Shown: positions 1 through 10,700 of the stretch, piece after piece | Numbering within the stretch: position 1 is the stretch's first letter | How the letters are laid out: the number at the start of each line of letters is the position of its first letter | Assembly: GCA_029817715.1 (NCBI GenBank) | Contig: JARUPY010000607.1 | Location: forward strand, 7,130,001 to 7,194,000 | Length of the DNA stretch: 64,000 bases | Source: Melastoma dodecandrum | Taxonomy: Eukaryota > Streptophyta > Magnoliopsida > Myrtales > Melastomataceae | Direction of reading: 5' to 3' | Program-made: the position numbers and the translations under genes | Notes under the pieces: generated by a model | Told to the model about the DNA's origin: nothing | Database searches by the model: none | Seen by the model: the letters and a program-made list of their open reading frames with translations, nothing else

Positions 1-47
1 ATTGATTGCATACATTAACATGTTTTGATGATATTGGTATTTCGTAG

Positions 48-220
48 GAATACGAACAGAAAGGGCAACCCTAAAGAAATGTAAGCTTTGTGGACAAATG
101 GGACACAATAGGAGGACTTGCACCCGTAGACGTGGTGGAGCTGAAGCTGAAGCTGGAGCTGAAGCTGGAGTAGGACCTGGAGCTACAGCTGAAGGTGGAG
201 CTGGAGCTTTTGACATATGA
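48..220 (+). pseudogene. C-terminal exon of a Mutator-like transposase (zinc knuckle), partial at the window edge
   Basis: A reading frame enters through a likely splice acceptor (TTTCGTAG, ending at 47) and stops with TGA at 218-220. It encodes a CCHC knuckle, KCKLCGQMGHNRRTC, followed by an Arg run and a low-complexity Gly/Ala/Glu tail (GGAEAEAGAEAG...). Knuckles of the form C-x2-C-x4-H-x4-C with GHNRRTC are typical of the C-termini of plant MuDR/SWIM-type Mutator transposases; that is family knowledge. The rest of the protein lies to the left of the window, so I cannot tell whether the copy is intact. It faces the GRF gene tail to tail and lies inside what looks like the same Mutator-like element. 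A host zinc-knuckle protein is the alternative. Confidence 0.6.
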
Positions 221-522
221 AGCTGAAGGTGGATTTGGAGCTTTTGTTGATATCATATGAGCTTCTTGTTTTGGCACATGAATCTTTCATATGAGACTGT
301 TCATATGAGCTTTTTGGCAAATGAAACTGTCATATGAGCCTGTTCATATGAGCTTTAGTTGTCCTGCTTATTGTAGGTACTTGTATTATGAAACTGTCAT
401 AATTTATGCAGCTTTTGTCATATAAAACTGTCCTTATGAACTAAGGACATATCAAATTCCATTAATATCCAAACAAAATACAAAGACAGATGAGCCTGTT
501 CAACAATTACATCAACTTATAT
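221..522 (+). other. 3' region of the transposase exon with repeated CATATGAG motifs; no gene seen
   Basis: This stretch between the two convergent genes contains many copies of short related words (CATATGAGC, CATATGAAGC, TGTTCATATGAGC), a degenerate low-complexity repeat derived from the same GAGCTGAAG-like words as the coding tail before it. It is most simply the shared 3' untranslated region. No open frame is supported here. Confidence 0.4.
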
Positions 523-1041
523 CTATCTAACTAGCCAAGCTAAACAGATGACACATCCGAAAACCATGATCGCAATGCAACTCAATTTCTGATCTCTCAT
601 TTTCAGCTTCTTATATTTGACAACTTTCTCTTCTAGTTTCCTAATTTCTTCCTCCATAGCTTGCTCTCTTTTATGCATCACCTCAACTTTTCCTTCTAAT
701 AATTTCTTGGTCTCAATAAGCTGTAAAATAACTTCCTTCTGTCTCATTGGGAAATCTTCATCGTACCACTCGAAATAGCCACAATCATCATCCTATCATT
801 TGAACACAACCCAACAGATTAGCAAATCAGGAAAAAAACATTCTTACTAGGGATAAATCATCATTTTAACAACCTTCCATAGTGAACACCGAAAGAATCG
901 CCGGCTGGGATTTGATTTACTCCAAGAGGTGAAAACGACTGCTTTATTTCCATGCTTGCATCGTCGCCCACGAAGGTCAGACATTGCGGTCATGGAGTTG
1001 CCACTTGTCTGGCTCATCGTGAAACCAAGCTCTGGCGACAT
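523..1041 (-). CDS. GRF-type zinc finger protein with coiled coil and C-terminal membrane anchor (two exons)
   Basis: Exon 1 is 874-1041 and exon 2 is 523-792, joined across a phase-0 GT-AG intron at 793-873, giving about 145 aa. The join rebuilds a GRF zinc finger: RRCKHGNKAVVFTSW, then NPSRRFFRCS in exon 1 and DDDCGYFEWYDED in exon 2 (Zn ligands about C28, H30, C52, C60). Residues about 72-120 are a charged coiled coil (EEEIRKLEEKV), and about 126-144 are a hydrophobic anchor (IAIMVFGCVICLAWLV). GRF fingers bind nucleic acid in better-known proteins; the role of these small plant proteins is not established. The start is uncertain: ATG at 1041 and 1017 are both possible. A frame open to 1125 may be 5' UTR, because a good acceptor (CTCCCCGGCAG) and donor (AAAGGTGAGT) suggest a leader intron. 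Its place between a Mutator transposase end and a terminal region suggests a transposon-carried gene. Confidence 0.6.
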
Positions 1042-1199
1042 ACAAGCCACAAACCACAAACCATCACCATCCTTAACAAAATCACAAACCCAGATCTGCC
1101 GGGGAGAGAGAGGCAACAAACTCACAGAATAGGATGCTCGTCCACTAAACCCAAGACAAGAAACTCACCTTTAACAACAACGGTTGCAAGGCCACGAAA

Positions 1200-1461
1200 G
1201 GTTTCACCGTGGATTGTGGAGGGTGATCGTCAACGAAGCTTTCTGGGATTTAGGGTTTTTTTCAATAATTTGGGGTTCTTTTGTAACGCAGGATGGCCGC
1301 GTGCGCACGCTCCTTCGGCCGTTAGCCACGTAGGCAACGACGTTACGACGGGGCCACAAAATAGAACGAAGTCATAGTTATGGCTACAAATAAAAAAAAT
1401 CAAAGTTGTGGCTACATATGAAAATGGGCCAATAATTTGGGCCAAAATCCGATATTTTGCC
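1200..1461. mobile_element. Right terminal region of a Mutator-like element
   Basis: Read on the minus strand from 1461 the sequence starts GGCAAAATATCGG, then TTGGCCCAAATTATTGGCCC and a GC-rich stretch with TACGTGGCTAACGG, leading into the GRF gene leader. This arrangement, with a long terminal region running into the 5' end of the internal gene, is what plant Mutator-like elements show. The left terminus is outside the window, so neither the inverted repeat nor a 9-bp target duplication (right candidate TAAAGTATA at 1462-1470) can be confirmed. Confidence 0.45.
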
Positions 1462-2525
1462 TAAAGTATATTGTAAATAAAATAAGTTTAATGTTATCCT
1501 TAAAATTAAAAATAATCAACTCAACTCATTAAATGCATACTATTAAAATGTTAAATTAAATAACTCAGGTCCAATAAATGGGAACAAATCAAGTCGAAAA
1601 TCACTCCAACAAAATATTTAAAATTATTATACTATTGAATAAATGATATGATAATAGTAATAAAAACAATGAAATTATAATGAAAAATATACCCCATGTT
1701 ATTCTTTAATAATATATATCTGTTAAAGAAAAGTGTTTTGTACATATGCAAAATTGACATAGAGATTATTTCGGCACTACTCCATTCTGTCCCACCCGAC
1801 TCCGCCTCATTCGGGATATGCGATTGAAAAATTCGGGTTTCATCACCACATGCCGATCCATATTTTCATGTTGTCAATAATTCAAATAAATAAATCTGTT
1901 AGAATTAAAGCTAAAACTTTTAGTGCATTTGTGTGCTAAATATTTTGGCCTTTTTTCAAAAGTTTCTTAATCTTTCTATAATATCTTTGTAATTATGAAA
2001 AAGCTCATACAACTAAGTCGTTGAGATTTTAGGAATGGTTAAGAAGTATTGGCCCAAAATTCTGAATTTCCAATTATTATAAACCAGCAAAATAATTTTT
2101 ATCCTTATTGTGAATGCCATAAGTTTACACCAAGTTTAGTAAGTTTTTGGAGAAAAATAGTAAACTATCAAATTGTAAGAGTAGTTTTAAAAAGCATTTG
2201 AATTTCTTTTTCTACTTCTGAAAGTCCATCAGAATGGGTGAAGCTTTCAGAAATACTACATAAATGTTGAACATTTATATAGAAGAACTTCATTGAACAA
2301 AACTTAATGAAGTTGCAAATTATAAGGAGTTCTTAATTACGATACCGTTTAGGCTTCCTAGTTAATGCTCAATTGTTCTTTTTTTTTTTGGGTTTCTAGT
2401 ACATTTTCAACTAGTTCGAACAGTTCATTTTAACAGTAACGAATTGCGCTAGTGGATTAAAATTTCGAAATGTTACCTGATATTTATATTTTACTTATTT
2501 TTTTTAAATCGTCATATTTATTCAA
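1462..2525. other. AT-rich intergenic DNA, no gene seen
   Basis: No long open frame, RNA gene or clear repeat is visible. The stretch is strongly AT-rich with A/T homopolymers, and only short GC-richer pieces (around 1780-1850) interrupt it. Confidence 0.6.
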
Positions 2526-2709
2526 AGTGGCGAAGCCAGGAAAAAAAAGTCGAGAGGGGCCAAATTGAACAACCAGAAATTTAAGCGAGGCCAAATTGAA
2601 TTATTTTAATTTTTTATTTAAAATTAATAAAAATTTATGCCTAATTTTGTTTTTTTTTTAACAAAAATCAGGGGGCCATGGCCACCCTGGTCCCCGTGGC
2701 TCCGACTCT
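2526..2709. mobile_element. Degraded MITE-like element with imperfect terminal inverted repeats
   Basis: The left end AGTGGCGAAGCCAGG (2526-2540) is an imperfect inverted match to the right end CCTGG...TGGCTCCGACTCT (2686-2709). The interior repeats GGCCAAATTGAA twice and carries GGGGGCCATGGCCACC near the right end. Ends of the type GTGGCGGAGCCAGG/CCTGGCTCCGCCAC are common on short non-autonomous plant transposons. The copy is about 184 bp and diverged; no target duplication is confirmed. Confidence 0.4.
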
Positions 2710-3121
2710 ATTTGTTCATAAGTTAAAAATTCTTAAAAAACGGTTGTTAATTTCTGTTTATCCCAAGCAAAATACATTATGAATGATTATGAACTTGTTA
2801 AATGTGAAATTGTTTGGATAGGAGAACATGGCGCTTTCATGCTAAATCGTTCTAAAATTATTATTGAAGGCTTACGAGATTAATACATGTGAAATTAAGT
2901 TTAAAAGATTGTCGAATTTGTTAAATGTAAAAGGTTTTTAAATTCAATTTTGCTGATCATACTTTAGGAATATTGAAATTTATTTGGCATTTTTACAGAA
3001 TGTTTTTACTCAAATATCTTAGAATATAAATTTTGTCTATGAATCAGTATACGGAGGAAACGGTACACAATGATGATCCATGACAAAGTAATAAAACAGA
3101 ACCATTTTATTTTTATCAAGT
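2710..3121. other. AT-rich 3' flank of the PAR1 gene
   Basis: No coding potential is seen. The right part should contain the 3' untranslated region and poly(A) region of the minus-strand PAR1 gene that ends at 3122. No single polyadenylation signal stands out. Confidence 0.5.
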
Positions 3122-3860
3122 TTAATACGGTGCAGCAACTGGAGGATATGCAGTTAGGTGATGGTTGTAATCTTTTGAAGGTGCGGCCGCAGGAGCTAGT
3201 TCAGCAGCCGATGGACCAGAAGCGTCACTCGGATTCTCCAACTCCTTCATCATCCTCTTGGGATTCCTCTCCAATAAGCATATATCTGGCAAGAAACCAC
3301 CTGCCATGGGAAGCAATTCACGATGTTGAGGACATTGATCTGAATCATGAGGAAATGACCAAATGCAACAAAAACAAGAAGGCCAGAACCTTCGGCAAGA
3401 GCGAGGTTGGAGTAAAGATCGACGATGTTGGGGCAGTTCTGATAACAATCACGTGAGCAAAGCGTCTTGATGAATCCGTGCCCAAGAAGATTGTCCGAAG
3501 ATATTCCTAGGGACTTCCTATCCAATCCACAGGCCTTTATGCAATCCTCTGTCTCGATCCATTCTTCCATGAAACCGACCATCACCGGAGAAGTCTTGCA
3601 CTCCATCTGCATACTTCCATCCACAGACATGTACTTCTCTAGTACGCACCGCCTCCCCGAGGATGCGATGGCATATGAGCATCTATCCAAGGGCAACTGC
3701 TCGCAAGTCATGTAGCCTAACCAACAAAATGAAAAATTTAAAGCATACTATCATTCCATTTCCCAGGACATAACTCGCACGTAAAACATCACGAGGTACG
3801 AACAGTACCTGAAGCAAATTCAGTGAGGAAGGCCATCGCGATGAAGACAACCAATGCCAT
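3122..3860 (-). CDS. PAR1-like: PAR1 (photoassimilate-responsive) family secreted protein, three exons, apparently intact
   Basis: Exons at 3809-3860, 3390-3716 and 3122-3300 are joined by two short GT-AG introns (3717-3808 and 3301-3389), giving 558 nt, 185 aa plus TAA, with no frameshift. Exon 1 encodes a signal peptide (MALVVFIAMAFLTEFASG). The mature part shows the family's Cys pattern: TCEQLPLDRCSYAIASSGRR, EWIETEDCIKACGLDRKSLG, LCSRDCYQNCPNIVDLYSNL and LAEGGFLPDICLLER. The tail is Ser/Ala/Pro-rich (AAELAPAAAPS). Length and order fit plant PAR1 proteins, first described as sugar- and virus-responsive transcripts. Their biochemical function is unknown, and secretion is inferred from the leader and Cys content. 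The second splice restores the conserved EG-x-FLP segment, which supports the intron choice. It is the only clearly intact host gene in the window. Confidence 0.9.
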
Positions 3861-3944
3861 TATTGATCTCTCAAGAAAATCTTCGACTGTTTCAACTTTT
3901 TCTGGTCTCCTTGTATTGCTGCTGTTCGAGAAGATGAATGGTGG

Positions 3945-3953
3945 TTTTTATAG
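3945..3953 (-). promoter_or_regulatory. Probable TATA box of the PAR1-like gene
   Basis: On the minus strand the bases read CTATAAAAA, 85 bases upstream of the ATG at 3860. With a usual spacing of about 30 bases, transcription would begin near 3915, leaving a leader of about 55 nt. Confidence 0.5.
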
Positions 3954-4843
3954 CTGGGAGATGCAAAGCTGCGAAAGCTTGCAGAAAAAGGTAAAACCAC
4001 CAGGCACCTTCGAAAACGACCACCGAAGTTGCTCAAACGAAAATTAAGATTGGGGTATTGACGAATATCCTGGTACTTCTTGTTCCGACAAACACCAAGT
4101 CCAGGGTCCAAATGGTGGAAAAACGCGGCCATTGAAATTCTCAGTCCAAGGAAATCTTGACCAAACACGTAACTTTTTTCGGAGAAGTTGGGATACACCA
4201 ATTTATTTGGGTCTAATAAGGTTTGTTTCAATGAGATTGGTTGTTATTATTGTGATAAAATTAAGTATGGGTTCGATAGAATTCAAATATAAATTCAAAT
4301 TGTGCAATAAAACGTAAAACTTTCCTTCTCTTGTATTTAAAACGCATGCTCGGCTGTATCCAACTTTGGGCTTGATTCATAACCGACGGTTGAATATGTT
4401 GGGCCAGGCCTTTCTACCCAACCTCATTTAATCACACTCCATCTTATTTGATTTAAATTAATTCTTAATGAAAAAAAAATTACAGTCTATTCAGTTTATT
4501 TATGTAAACTAAAATGCATTTGATTTATTTTATAATTTTATTTATCTTTTTAAAAATGGTGAAAGAATTTGATTATGACCGTAATTATATACCAACTTGC
4601 GTTTCAGCCTCAACTTTTATACTTGTGTGTATCGAATATGCAAATGTAAGTTTCAGACAAAGTTTATGCTTAAAGAGAAACTCGAATTATAACTTGAGCC
4701 ACCCACATCCATTTTATCGTTATTTTATGGTCCCAGGTAGGGAAGATTCCCCTCTCGTTATTGCCATATTTGTGATTGGCCACAAATAGTGTAAAGACGG
4801 AAGTGCGCAACATAAACGCTTGACGCGACCTAAAAATACACCG
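3954..4843. other. Upstream region of PAR1-like gene; no other gene seen
   Basis: No supported coding region. The part nearest the gene is presumably its promoter. Toward 4300-4700 the DNA is AT-rich, with only short chance open frames of unrecognised sequence. Confidence 0.45.
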
Positions 4844-6899
4844 TGTTGACCTATGTTTTGATGATGAACTTAAGCAACGAGTTACTTGTGATTAGCAGTA
4901 TTGTTTCATGAATCGTATGCTTATCTTTAGTGGTGAGCTTGAGAAGAGTGTTGCTGAGTCACAGCTAGCATAAGCTGTTACTTCATGAATCGTATGCTTA
5001 TCTTTAATGATGAGCTTGAGAAGAGTGTTGCTGAGTCACAGCTAGCATAAGGTGTATATTGTTTCTGTACAGTACGCTGCTATTATTATGATACGTTTAC
5101 TCACTGAATATATGGAAATAAATATTTCCTATTTACATTATATTTTGATTTAACTCAGAATATATGTCTGGGCGTCTAAATTCGTAGAATATGACTTAAA
5201 TATCCCAAATCATACAATTAGGCAACTAAATATTATGAGATTAGCTTTCCAAGTTTATATTTGGAAACAAAATATTTCATTCTGATTCTCTACAGCAGTG
5301 TTATGCTGCAAAAAGATAAAAGGTTAAATCATATAATTTTAATTATCATTTAAGTTTAATAACCGTTCAGATAAGATTATGGTGAGGACGGTCAGTTTGT
5401 AAAATATGGAAACAAATAATCTCATTCGGATGAGATAGGTTAACCACGGCAAGTTACCGTTTGAGAACCTATCTTCTCGAGTGTAGCGACCGTTGAGCAG
5501 ACCGTTGCTCAAAATCTGTTCGCAATTTTGGAAACAAATCATGTGGGTTGTCCTATTGAATCTAGACATCTCCCACGAAATTTCTTCATTAAAATCAGAT
5601 CTGGTTCTTAGACAAACGAGCCTTTATGCGTCTGAGTGATTGTCCAAAGCTTGTGTGATATGAGTGAAACTTTGACGATCAACGGAGAACGAAAGGTGCT
5701 AAGTGATTGCCTGGTTCTTATCTCTCGCAATCTGCGTGTGGGAGTGTCAAGGGCTGAGTACGACATTGATCGTCGTGAGAGGGACTGAGTGTCCTCGGTG
5801 CGTTCAACGAGCGGCTGGTGAATCGTTTAAGGGAAGCTAAGTGAATACCTGCTCTGAATTCAATAACCAGTTGCTAACTCATCGGCAAGAGGCTGTTCTT
5901 GTTGTGGTTTTTCCTAGGGACGTCTCGAACCGACGGAGTTTGAGTAGTGAGACACGCACGTGCGGGTACGCGCAAGAAGTCTCGTGCCTGCAGGGGAGAG
6001 CAGGAGTTGGGAACGCCACCGGAGTGGAAAGAGGTCCTCCCGAACACAGTGGTGCTGTGCAGAAGTCTCGACCTCCTGATATAGAGGGACAGTAGAGCAG
6101 GTTGCGTGGAGCCGCCGGAGTTGAAAATTCCACCCTAGGCACTGGGTTTGCAGTGCAGCGAGTCACGGTTGTGGTAACCATGCACGTCCGAACTGAGTGT
6201 AGGACAGATGCCGGGACTTCGCTTTGTGAGAAATCAAGTTCTGTTGTGTGAGGAACCAATCTCTATTATGTTACTTTTCCTTTCTAAGTGACTAGCTTTG
6301 TGGTTGCCTCTTGAGTACCTACAGGCTCATCTTGAGAAGAGACAGAAACTGGGTGGAAATCATCTGCTAACCTATTAAGTGATGAAGCATTCCTCTACAG
6401 TGAAACAGAAACGGGTTGCTCTCAGAGAAGTTGTTCTTCACTGTAAGGAATCATTTGTGAGGATTTATACTTTAACATAACATTGTATTTGCGCTTTGAT
6501 AGACAGGCTTACGCCTAAACGACAACGTGCTGTGTGGAAATCCTTTGAGCAATCAACTGTTGAGCGTGAGCAACATTCTGCTGGAAACGAGAAGACGTCC
6601 ATAGGGTGAGGAGCTGATCGTTGCCCAGGAGTGATCTACTTTTGTAAAGGATTCTAAATCCACTGTGTGGACGTAGGTCGATTAAGGCCGAACCACTATA
6701 AACTACCGTGTCCCTTACGATCGCCCAAACACTCGTACGAAAACCTACTCGATCAAATCGTAACGGTTATAGCGAAGTAAATCTCACTTCTGAGAAACGC
6801 TCTGCTGTGATACGGCACGCTTCTGCTTACACTGAGAAAGAGCGAAAAAGTTACAATTACTAATTCACCCCCCTCTTAATGCACCTGAACGATCCAACA
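4844..6899. mobile_element. Solo LTR (2056 bp) of a copia-type (Sirevirus-like) retrotransposon
   Basis: The segment starts TGTTGACC, followed by TATGTTTTGATGATGAAC, and ends TTCACCCCCCTCTT...GATCCAACA, so its ends are TGTTG/CAACA. Starts with GTTTTGATGATGA and ends with a CACCCCCCTCTT tract close to the terminus resemble LTRs of large plant copia (SIRE-like) elements; that part is recognition from memory. Flanking 5-mers are CACCG (4839-4843) and CACTG (6900-6904), a target duplication with one transition. No gag or pol sequence lies inside or beside it, so it is best read as a solo LTR left by LTR-LTR recombination. The lineage name is less certain than the solo-LTR call. Confidence 0.65.
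4905..5050. repeat. 77-bp tandem duplication inside the solo LTR
   Basis: A unit beginning TTCATGAATCGTATGCTTAT and containing GAAGAGTGTTGCTGAGTCAC occurs at 4905-4981 and again from 4982 to about 5050, with very few differences. Confidence 0.85.
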
Positions 6900-6942
6900 C
6901 ACTGTTTATCCATAACTCGGGCCAAAACATAAGGAGTATTTG

Positions 6943-7279
6943 TGTTTGGAGATTTTGATCCCGAACGGTGGGAAAAGCTTCAAAACAAAAGTTACGATGA
7001 CCGGGTGTTTTTATTGCTTCCCTTATCAAGAGACACAGCTCTTCACCGAGAAATTTTCGTCGCTTATTTTTTTTCTGCTCAAAACGTCGATGGAGGCATC
7101 CATTTGATTGGTCGGATGCGTGCATCGCTTGTCAGATCTTACGGAGGCATCCGTCCAATCAGACGGATGCGTCCGTCCAATCAGACGGACTTGTAAGATA
7201 TCACGGATGCATCCGTTGCTGTTATATTCAACAATTTCGAATATTCCAATATCCGATAACAACTCCAACTCATTAAACG
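6943..7279 (-). repeat. 3' LTR of copia element 1 (internally deleted)
   Basis: The segment aligns to both ends of the 847-bp LTR but skips the part equivalent to about 11690-12135. The break falls at AAAAGCTTC followed directly by AAAACAAA, while the intact copy carries a CTTCA word at each edge of the missing stretch. It shares the GGAGGCATCCGTC / GGATGCGTCC words with the other LTR. Its inner end reads AAACG instead of CAACA, and no clear polypurine tract follows at 7280. Confidence 0.7.
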
Positions 7280-7772
7280 GTGTGATCTACATCAATATAT
7301 ACAACAATTATATATTAAACTACCAATTAGAGAAAATGTCTCAAAGTTTTAACAAAATCTTTGGTGCATGCAGATTAAACCTCAATCTCATATGTCAAAA
7401 CCGAAAACACTGCACATAGAGCATAGTCCCAATCCCCGAAGAGATTTCCATATGCACAGCACGTTTCTGGACTTGTGCTCTATCCTAGTTTCGCGAACAT
7501 TTATAAAAGTGAAAAACCAAAAACGCTTTTGCTCGAAGCGGCACCACCTCGTCTGCTCTTATAGGCATAGTTCCTTTTCTTCCTGCCTCCGTTGTAATAG
7601 GCAATGAAATCAAACCTTGTTAAGAGTATATACTCATCCCCTTTTCAAAACGGTATACACTATAATCCAGAATGAAAATGATCCAAGCGGTCAGTCTAGT
7701 GTCTCTAGTCATGCATTGATAACTTGTTATTACCTATTAAACCTCTAGGACAGTGGTATAACTGAGTAGAGG
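7280..7772 (-). other. 3' non-coding interval of copia element 1
   Basis: Between the RNase H stop (7773) and the 3' LTR there is no recognisable coding sequence. The only purine-rich stretch on the minus strand is GGAGGCAGGAAGAAAAGGAA at about 7570-7590, far from the LTR, so it is not a convincing polypurine tract. A small insertion or rearrangement is possible. Confidence 0.35.
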
Positions 7773-10700
7773 TTAGGTTCCCGTCATCGGTGACTCAATA
7801 TTGGCTTTAACCATTCCATGAGAAGTTGACTCAACAAGGTCTCTACATAGACCTTTTATCAATGTATCCGCTATATTTTTACACTTCACATATGTGATGG
7901 TTATTACTTCATCATCCAATAGTTGCCTCACATACGAGTGCCGCAAAGTAAAATGTCGAGATTTCCCATTGTATATCTTACTCAATGTTCTAGACATCGT
8001 CGCTTCACTATTACAGTACAAATAGATGGTCGAAACCGGTTCTGGCCACATTACTATTTTCTGATAACAAATTCCTCAGCCATTCCACCTCTTTGCTTGT
8101 AGAAGCCAAGGTAACATACTCCGACTCCATTGTGGAGTGAGTTATATAACTTTGTTTTTGGACGCCTAAGAAGCCACACTACCTACTAGTGTAAATACAT
8201 ATCTAGAGGTTGACTTATCGTCGCTTATACTGGTCATCCAATTAGCATCATTAGCATCATTAGCATCTGAGTATCCCTCTAAAATTGCTGGATATCCTTC
8301 ATAATGTAATCCTGCATCCATTGTCCTTTTGAGATATCCAATACTCTCTCTATTGCTTTCCAATGTGAGGCTCTAGGGCTACTCGTATATCTTGAGTTTG
8401 CATACCACAAATGTTATATCCGGTCTCATATAATGCATAGCGTACATTAGACATCCAATTGCACTTGCATACTCTAATTGTTCAATTGCTTGACCGAAGT
8501 TGCTTTCGAGTTTAACCAAGGCATCAGAAGCACTGTTCGCTTCCTTAAAGTTTAGATAACTAAACGTCGAGATGATTTTGTCAATATTGTAAGCTTGACT
8601 AAGAGAATAATGCTCAATAATTTTACGAACTTTGATTCCAAGAATCATATCAACCTCATTCAAATTTTTCATTTTGAAACTCGAAATACGATAGCTTTTG
8701 GTCATTTCTATGCCTTCATAGTAGTCTAACGAGTAACATATCATCGACATAAATGCATATAATCACTCCATATTCATTCGTGAACTTTGAGTAAATACAC
8801 TTATCTGCATCATTCTGCGTAAAACTATTACTCAAAATCACACTACCGAACTTTTCATGCCATTTTTTCGGCGCTTGCTTTAAGCCATATAAAAACTTTA
8901 CAAACCTACAGACTTTCGTTTCATTTACAGGGAGTACAAACCCTTCAGGTAGTTCCATATATACCTCTTCATCCAAATCTCCATTTAGGAAAGTCAACTT
9001 TACATGCATTTGATGAACATATAATTTATAAATTGATGCAAGTGCTAAGAGCACTATAATGGATGTTATCTGTGCAACCGGAACATATGTATCGAAATAA
9101 TTGATAGCTTCCTTTTGTTTAAAACATTTTGCTACCAATCTTGCCTTAAAGGTTTGTATTGACCTATCGACATTGTATTTTTTTTTTAAATACCCATTTG
9201 CTCCCTATTGTTTTGGAATCAGGAGGCAATCCACAAGAACTCAAGTGTTGTTATACAACAATGAATCCATATATTCATTTATTGCCTCCTTCCAAAACGA
9301 CACATCTCTTGATGATATCGCTTCCACATAGTTTTGAGAATGTCCTCGACCTTACATATCATGGGCATTTTATTTAGGACTTCCATCCTATTTTCTTCTA
9401 CAAGGAAAAACATAAACTCCGGGAATAACAATTTTTCTGTTCGGGCTCTCTTACTTTTACTTTGTTCAAGTGGAACTTCGGCCTCTTTCCTTTTCTCATT
9501 TACCAAGCCCCTTTGGCTATCTTCGCATGTTTCATTTTCCGTTAAGTCATATACAAATTTATTTTCCATAAACTCAGCATCTCTTGATTCGATAATTACA
9601 TTCGAATCCAAATTCAAAAGACGATAGGTTTTTGAATTTTTTGCATTTCCAACAAACACACTTTTAAGTGCTCTTTCTCCGAGTTTAACTCGTTTCGGAT
9701 CTGGCATTCTATAAAATGTCAAACAACCCCTAACCTTAAGATAACCTCAGTTTTGAATCGTTCCTTTCCATATCTCATATGACATGCTGTTAGAAGCGCT
9801 TCACTCCATAAATTCATTGGTAGCCTTGCATTTAATAAGGTCAACCAACGTCCGGTTCTTTCTTTCCGTCAAACCATTTTATTGTGGCGTATACGGTGCA
9901 CTCGATTGGTGTGTAGTTCCATTTTCTTCACAAAATGAAGAAAATTCCAAGGAGAAATACTCTCTTCCCCGATCGCTCCTTAGAGCCTTAATTTTTCTTC
10001 TTAGTTGATTATCTACAAAGGCTTTGAATGTCTTGATCTCAAAGGTCGCATCGTTGTGTTTCAACAATTACACATAAGTACAACGAGATCAATAATCAAT
10101 AAAAGTAATAAAATATCGATTACCACCTCTCGTAAGAACACCATTCAATTCAGAAATACCAGAATGAATTAGATCAAGCAATTCCGAAATTCTTTCAACT
10201 TTAGGAAAAACCTTCTTGTTCATTTTTGCTTGAACACAAACTTCATATTTTTCACTTTCAAAATTTTTGCAAGAGATAAAACCATTATTTGCCATAAATT
10301 TTAACGAATTTTTAGCAATATGACCAAGTTTCGCATGCCAAAAAGTACAATCAATATCAACAACATCAGTAAAATCATTATTCTTATAAAAATTGAGTTT
10401 TTACATCCCATCACTCATATAACCCTTTCCCACAAACACACCATTCTTGGAATTGATTATTTTGTCAGACTCAATTATGGCCTTAGCACCCTTTTACACA
10501 ACAAACTAGCCAACACAAGATTCTTCCGAATATCGGGCACATAGACTAGGTTTACTAGGAGCACTTTCCTTCTCGAAGTGAAATAAAGTTCAACACTTCC
10601 ATTACCAAGGACTTTTATCCGGACATTATTGCCCATGAGAACTCCTTTTCCATCGATCTCCTTGCTATCCTCGAATAATATCTTATCATGAGAAACATGT

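Noticed and set aside
929..1377. Plus-strand open frames across the GRF gene and element terminus
   Set aside because: They are antisense to the spliced GRF gene, with no recognisable protein, so shadows.
3070..3715. Plus-strand open frames over the PAR1 gene
   Set aside because: The minus strand gives a complete spliced PAR1-family protein. The plus frames are unrelated shadows.
5841..6259. Open frames of 84 and 126 codons inside the solo LTR
   Set aside because: Both strands are open over the same GC-richer stretch, with no recognisable domain. Chance frames in an LTR.
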